NCBI GenBank assembly: GCA_947446635.1
Contig: CANFHF010000002.1
Coordinates: 1 to 64,000 of the forward strand
Reading direction: 5' to 3'
Origin: Flavobacteriaceae bacterium
GTDB lineage: Bacteria > Bacteroidota > Bacteroidia > Flavobacteriales > Flavobacteriaceae
DNA: 64,000 nt
The notes beneath the pieces are model-generated. The model did not search any database. It had not been told where the DNA came from and worked only from the letters and a program-made list of their open reading frames with translations. Below, piece by piece: positions 60,611-64,000 of the stretch; positions within the stretch are counted from its first letter, which is position 1; each line of letters opens with the position of its first letter. Made by a program: the position numbers and the translations under genes.

Positions 60611-61411
60611 ATGAAGCAAAAAATGAATTTCAAAACACTTATATTCGGACTAATAATTCTACTATCAAGTTGCACAAAAAAATATGATGAAGGAATAGAA
60701 TATTTTAATAATAAAAAATATAATGTTGCTTTAATTTGTTTTAAAGAAATAGAAAAAACTGATGAAAATTATAATGTAGCACAAGGCATGATTACTAAAA
60801 TAAATAGTTTATTATTACAGAAAGCACTAGATAAATCAAAACAGGATAGCATCAAAGAAATTGCAATTAAAAAAAAGGAACAAGTGAAATTCAAATCACA
60901 ATTAGAAAGTATGATTGCTGATGTCCATGGAAGAGCTCCTTCTAGAGATTATATTTTAGAATCATCCATAGAAAATAAATTAGAAGCAGGCAGTAGTGAA
61001 ATTGCAATAGAATTGAATTTTTTTACACTTTGGAGCGTATATATTAAGAAAGCCGAGAGTCAAAAAAACGATGAAATTAATATTTTAGGAAAAAAACTAA
61101 AGGCAAAAGTTATTGCTCTCCAAAAATCAGAGTTCCCAAAAATGCGAAAATATTATGCGGACTTATTAAAAGATAATTTTTGGAAATTTAATATAAAAGT
61201 TACCCCAAAAGGCAACGGATATAATACTTTAGAATTTCAAGGTGGTCGGTTTGCTGATAATGCCAATAAGGAGGATTTTCAAGGATCATTAAGTGCTGAA
61301 TTATATGATTTGAGATTTAAACGAATAATTTATAAATGGTATGAATACGATGACGAATATACTTACTACTCATTGAAAACAGGACAAGATAGCGAACTTG
61401 ACAAGCATTAA
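60611..61411 (+). CDS. Putative lipoprotein of unknown function
   Basis: 266 aa; lipobox LLSSC after hydrophobic segment; start could be 60623 (MNFKTL). Confidence 0.65.
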   Translation: MKQKMNFKTLIFGLIILLSSCTKKYDEGIEYFNNKKYNVALICFKEIEKTDENYNVAQGMITKINSLLLQKALDKSKQDSIKEIAIKKKEQVKFKSQLESMIADVHGRAPSRDYILESSIENKLEAGSSEIAIELNFFTLWSVYIKKAESQKNDEINILGKKLKAKVIALQKSEFPKMRKYYADLLKDNFWKFNIKVTPKGNGYNTLEFQGGRFADNANKEDFQGSLSAELYDLRFKRIIYKWYEYDDEYTYYSLKTGQDSELDKH

Positions 61412-61468
61412 TAGGCTAAAAAAGAATTGTAAATTTAAATTTTCTAGTCCTGAAAAAACGATACAGGA

Positions 61469-62746
61469 TTAATATCCGTACTTGCTTTTCCAGCGGTTTT
61501 TTAAAAATTCTCTAGTGCTATTTTCCCTTGAATTGTCTCCAGGATTGTATAATACCGTTTCGGAAATCGCATCGGGCAAAAATTCCTGTTCAGCAAAATT
61601 ATTGGCGTAATCGTGCGAATATTTATATTCGTCTCCATAACCCAGTTCCTTCATTAACTTGGTTGGGGCATTTCGTAAATGAATAGGAACGGGTAAGTCT
61701 CCCGTTTGCTTTACTAGTTGTTGTGCGTTTCCAATGGCCAAATAGGAAGCATTGCTTTTAGGTGAAGTTGCCAAATATAGGGCGCATTGGCTTAATATAA
61801 TTCTGCTTTCGGGATAGCCAATGGTGGCAACAGCTTGGAAAGTGTTGTTGGCCATGATAAAAGCGGTAGGATTTGCATTTCCAATGTCTTCACTCGACAA
61901 AATAAGCATTCTTCTCGCGATAAATTTCACGTCTTCCCCGCCTTCAATCATTCTGGCAAGCCAATATACGGCGCCATTTGGATCACTCCCTCGAATTGAT
62001 TTTATAAATGCCGAAACAATATCATAATGTTGTTCGCCACTTTTGTCGTACAACACCGTGTTTTGTTGTACCAGTTGAAAAACGAGGTCGTTAGTGATTG
62101 ATATTTCGTCTTCATCGGAAGCGTTTACGACTAATTCAAAAATGTTTAATAGTTTGCGTCCATCCCCGCCGGAAAGTCGTAATAAGGCTTCGGTTTCGGT
62201 TAGCCTAATATTTTTTGTAGACAAAAAGGGATCTGTTTTCAAAGCACGATGTAATAATGTTTCCAAATCGTCTTTGGTAAAAGCATTTAAAACATACACC
62301 TGGCATCGGGATAATAAAGCGGGAATCACTTCGAAGCTTGGGTTTTCGGTTGTGGCGCCAATCAGCGTTATCCATCCTTTTTCGACAGCAGCCAATAAAG
62401 AATCTTGTTGGGATTTGCTAAACCGATGGATTTCGTCTATAAATAAAATGGGATTTTTTGTTGTGAAAAGTCCGCCACTTTGTTTTGCTTTTTCAATCAC
62501 GTCCCGAATATCCTTCACCCCCGAGTTGATGGCGCTCAAAATATAAAAAGGGCGTTTCGATTCTTGTGCAATAATCTGTGCCAAAGTAGTCTTTCCCGTT
62601 CCTGGAGGACCCCAGAAAATTAAGGAAGGAATAATTCCTTTTGCGATTTGTTGCGTCAATGAACCGTTTGGTCCTACCAAATGGGATTGACTGATGTAAT
62701 CTTCCAGCTTTTGTGGTCGAATGCGCTCTGCTAAAGGTGCTTCCAT
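61469..62746 (-). CDS. rarA: Replication-associated recombination protein A (AAA+ ATPase)
   Basis: MEAPLAERIRPQKLEDYISQSHLVGPNG, FWGPPGTGKTTLAQIIA, LFIDEIHRFSKSQQDSLLAAVEKGWITLIGATTENPSFEV. ORF to 62794; start 62746 preferred. Confidence 0.93.
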   Translation of the reverse strand: MEAPLAERIRPQKLEDYISQSHLVGPNGSLTQQIAKGIIPSLIFWGPPGTGKTTLAQIIAQESKRPFYILSAINSGVKDIRDVIEKAKQSGGLFTTKNPILFIDEIHRFSKSQQDSLLAAVEKGWITLIGATTENPSFEVIPALLSRCQVYVLNAFTKDDLETLLHRALKTDPFLSTKNIRLTETEALLRLSGGDGRKLLNIFELVVNASDEDEISITNDLVFQLVQQNTVLYDKSGEQHYDIVSAFIKSIRGSDPNGAVYWLARMIEGGEDVKFIARRMLILSSEDIGNANPTAFIMANNTFQAVATIGYPESRIILSQCALYLATSPKSNASYLAIGNAQQLVKQTGDLPVPIHLRNAPTKLMKELGYGDEYKYSHDYANNFAEQEFLPDAISETVLYNPGDNSRENSTREFLKNRWKSKYGY

Positions 62747-63023
62747 TTTTTTTAATCTGAAATGCTTATGCCAGTTCGCTGGCGCTCGGTTCAAAAAACG
62801 TTATTCTTCATTCTAAAAGGAATCAATAACTCCGGTAAAATTACTATTTTTATTTGAAGCTACTAAATCTAAAAATAGTCACCAGCATCTATTTTATTTT
62901 TTATACTCTAAATATGACAAAATAGCACTAAATTGCTTTTGGATACGTTTTTGCGTAAGTCTAAAATCAGAAGTCTAACTCGAGCTAAAATGGAGAACAG
63001 GCGCAGCAAATCTAGAATTCCTA

Positions 63024-63794
63024 ATGAACGATAATAATTTTAAATATACCAATTCCGTTTTAGTAGTGCCGCTTTTTTTCGTATGGGTTCTTTGGTTTGT
63101 CTATTGGTTAGAAATTCGATTTGGCTTTGATTTTGACAAAAACGGAATATATCCTAGAACATTTTCGGGTTTGCAGGGCATTATTTTCTCTCCATTTATT
63201 CATTCGAATATGGGGCATTTGTATAACAATTCGATTCCGTTATTGATTTTGTTGGCTGCTTTGCGTTATTTTTATGCCCGACAATCATTTGTAGTTATTG
63301 GTTACGGAATTTTACTTTCGGGATTGATTACCTGGGTAATTGGCAGAGCTAATTATCACATTGGCGCTAGCGGTTTAATCTATGTTTTGGTTAGTTTTAT
63401 TTTTTTTAAAGGAATTCAAACCAAATATTATAGATTGGTTGCCTTGTCCTTAACTGTGGTGGTGGTTTACGGGGGGTTGATTTGGTATATTTTTCCAAAA
63501 GTGGATTCAGCAATTTCTTGGGAAGGGCATTTAGCCGGGTTGATTGCCGGTTTTGCTCTTTCGATAATTTACAAAACACCCGAATATAAGAAGATTATTA
63601 AATACGAATGGGAGCATCCTGATTTTAATCCGCAAGAAGATAAGTTTATGCAACGGTTTGATGAAAACGGGAATTTTGTTAATATTCCAATAGTTGAAAC
63701 ACAAGAGGAATTTCCTTCATATTATTTATCTGAATTTCCTGTAAATTACACCATTATTGAAAACAAAAAAAATGAATCAAAGCCGGAACTCTAA
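63024..63794 (+). CDS. Rhomboid family intramembrane serine protease
   Basis: 256 aa; HSNMGHLYNNSIPLLIL, GASGLIYVLVSF (Ser), EGHLAGLIAGF (His). Confidence 0.93.
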   Translation: MNDNNFKYTNSVLVVPLFFVWVLWFVYWLEIRFGFDFDKNGIYPRTFSGLQGIIFSPFIHSNMGHLYNNSIPLLILLAALRYFYARQSFVVIGYGILLSGLITWVIGRANYHIGASGLIYVLVSFIFFKGIQTKYYRLVALSLTVVVVYGGLIWYIFPKVDSAISWEGHLAGLIAGFALSIIYKTPEYKKIIKYEWEHPDFNPQEDKFMQRFDENGNFVNIPIVETQEEFPSYYLSEFPVNYTIIENKKNESKPEL

Positions 63795-63829
63795 TTCATT
63801 TTCTAATTCGATAATTTTCAGATGCCTAT

Positions 63830-64000
63830 TTAGCTTCTTTGCCTAACCGCTTCATACAAAAAAGCACCGCAAGCTACGGAAACATTCAACGAACCGATGG
63901 TTCCAAACATGGGAAGTTTTGCTTTTTCATCTACAATTTTAAGTACTGAAGGATTGATTCCTCTATCTTCTGAGCCCATAATGATAGCGACGCCTTCTTT
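63830..64000 (-). CDS. SpoU/TrmH-family 2'-O-ribose RNA methyltransferase (RlmB-like), C-terminal fragment cut by window edge
   Basis: Minus-strand translation from 64000: KEGVAIIMGSEDRGINPSVLKIVDEKAKLPMFGTIGSLNVSVACGAFLYEAVRQRS*; SPOUT motifs IIMGSEDRGI and GSLNVSVACG. Confidence 0.9.
   Translation of the reverse strand, partial: KEGVAIIMGSEDRGINPSVLKIVDEKAKLPMFGTIGSLNVSVACGAFLYEAVRQRS

Noticed and set aside
1-64000. Defence system, prophage or integrative element
   Set aside because: No integrase, transposase, phage structural, restriction-modification, toxin-antitoxin or Cas motifs were seen in any listed ORF.

Overview
The window looks like a Flavobacterium-type (Bacteroidota) chromosome segment. 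Evidence: AT-rich sequence, type IX secretion (T9SS) C-terminal sorting domains, TAnnTTTG -7 promoter boxes, and characteristic families such as DUF2851, Porin_10-like porins and START-like proteins. Most of it is ordinary core-genome content: gcvP, purE/purK, hpt, adk, obgE, mpl, radC, hisS, prmC, ribD, dnaA, mltG, dapF, a DegP/HtrA protease, rarA, a rhomboid protease, one CAU-anticodon tRNA and two APC permeases. Accessory-like content is concentrated in two very large secreted repeat proteins (2119-6492 and 38462-43582) and a truncated secreted carbohydrate-binding-like protein at the left edge. I saw no CRISPR array, prophage, transposase, defence island or rRNA. The observations most worth checking are: (1) an identical 20-bp element, two 11-bp-spaced copies of CTATACAA, 77-84 bp upstream of both minus-strand secreted-protein genes, inside a longer diverged homologous leader of about 350 bp; (2) an in-frame amber codon (TAG, expected TGG/Trp) splitting an LpxH-like metallophosphoesterase, with 44 further in-frame codons ending just before the next gene; (3) two 5' leaders, obgE and hisS, with the same architecture of three tandem heptamers inside an imperfect inverted repeat directly before the start codon; (4) a 46-bp perfect palindrome after the DegP-like gene; (5) two short sequences resembling dispersed bacterial repeats placed at start codons. 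All homology calls are from recognition of protein motifs; no database search was run.
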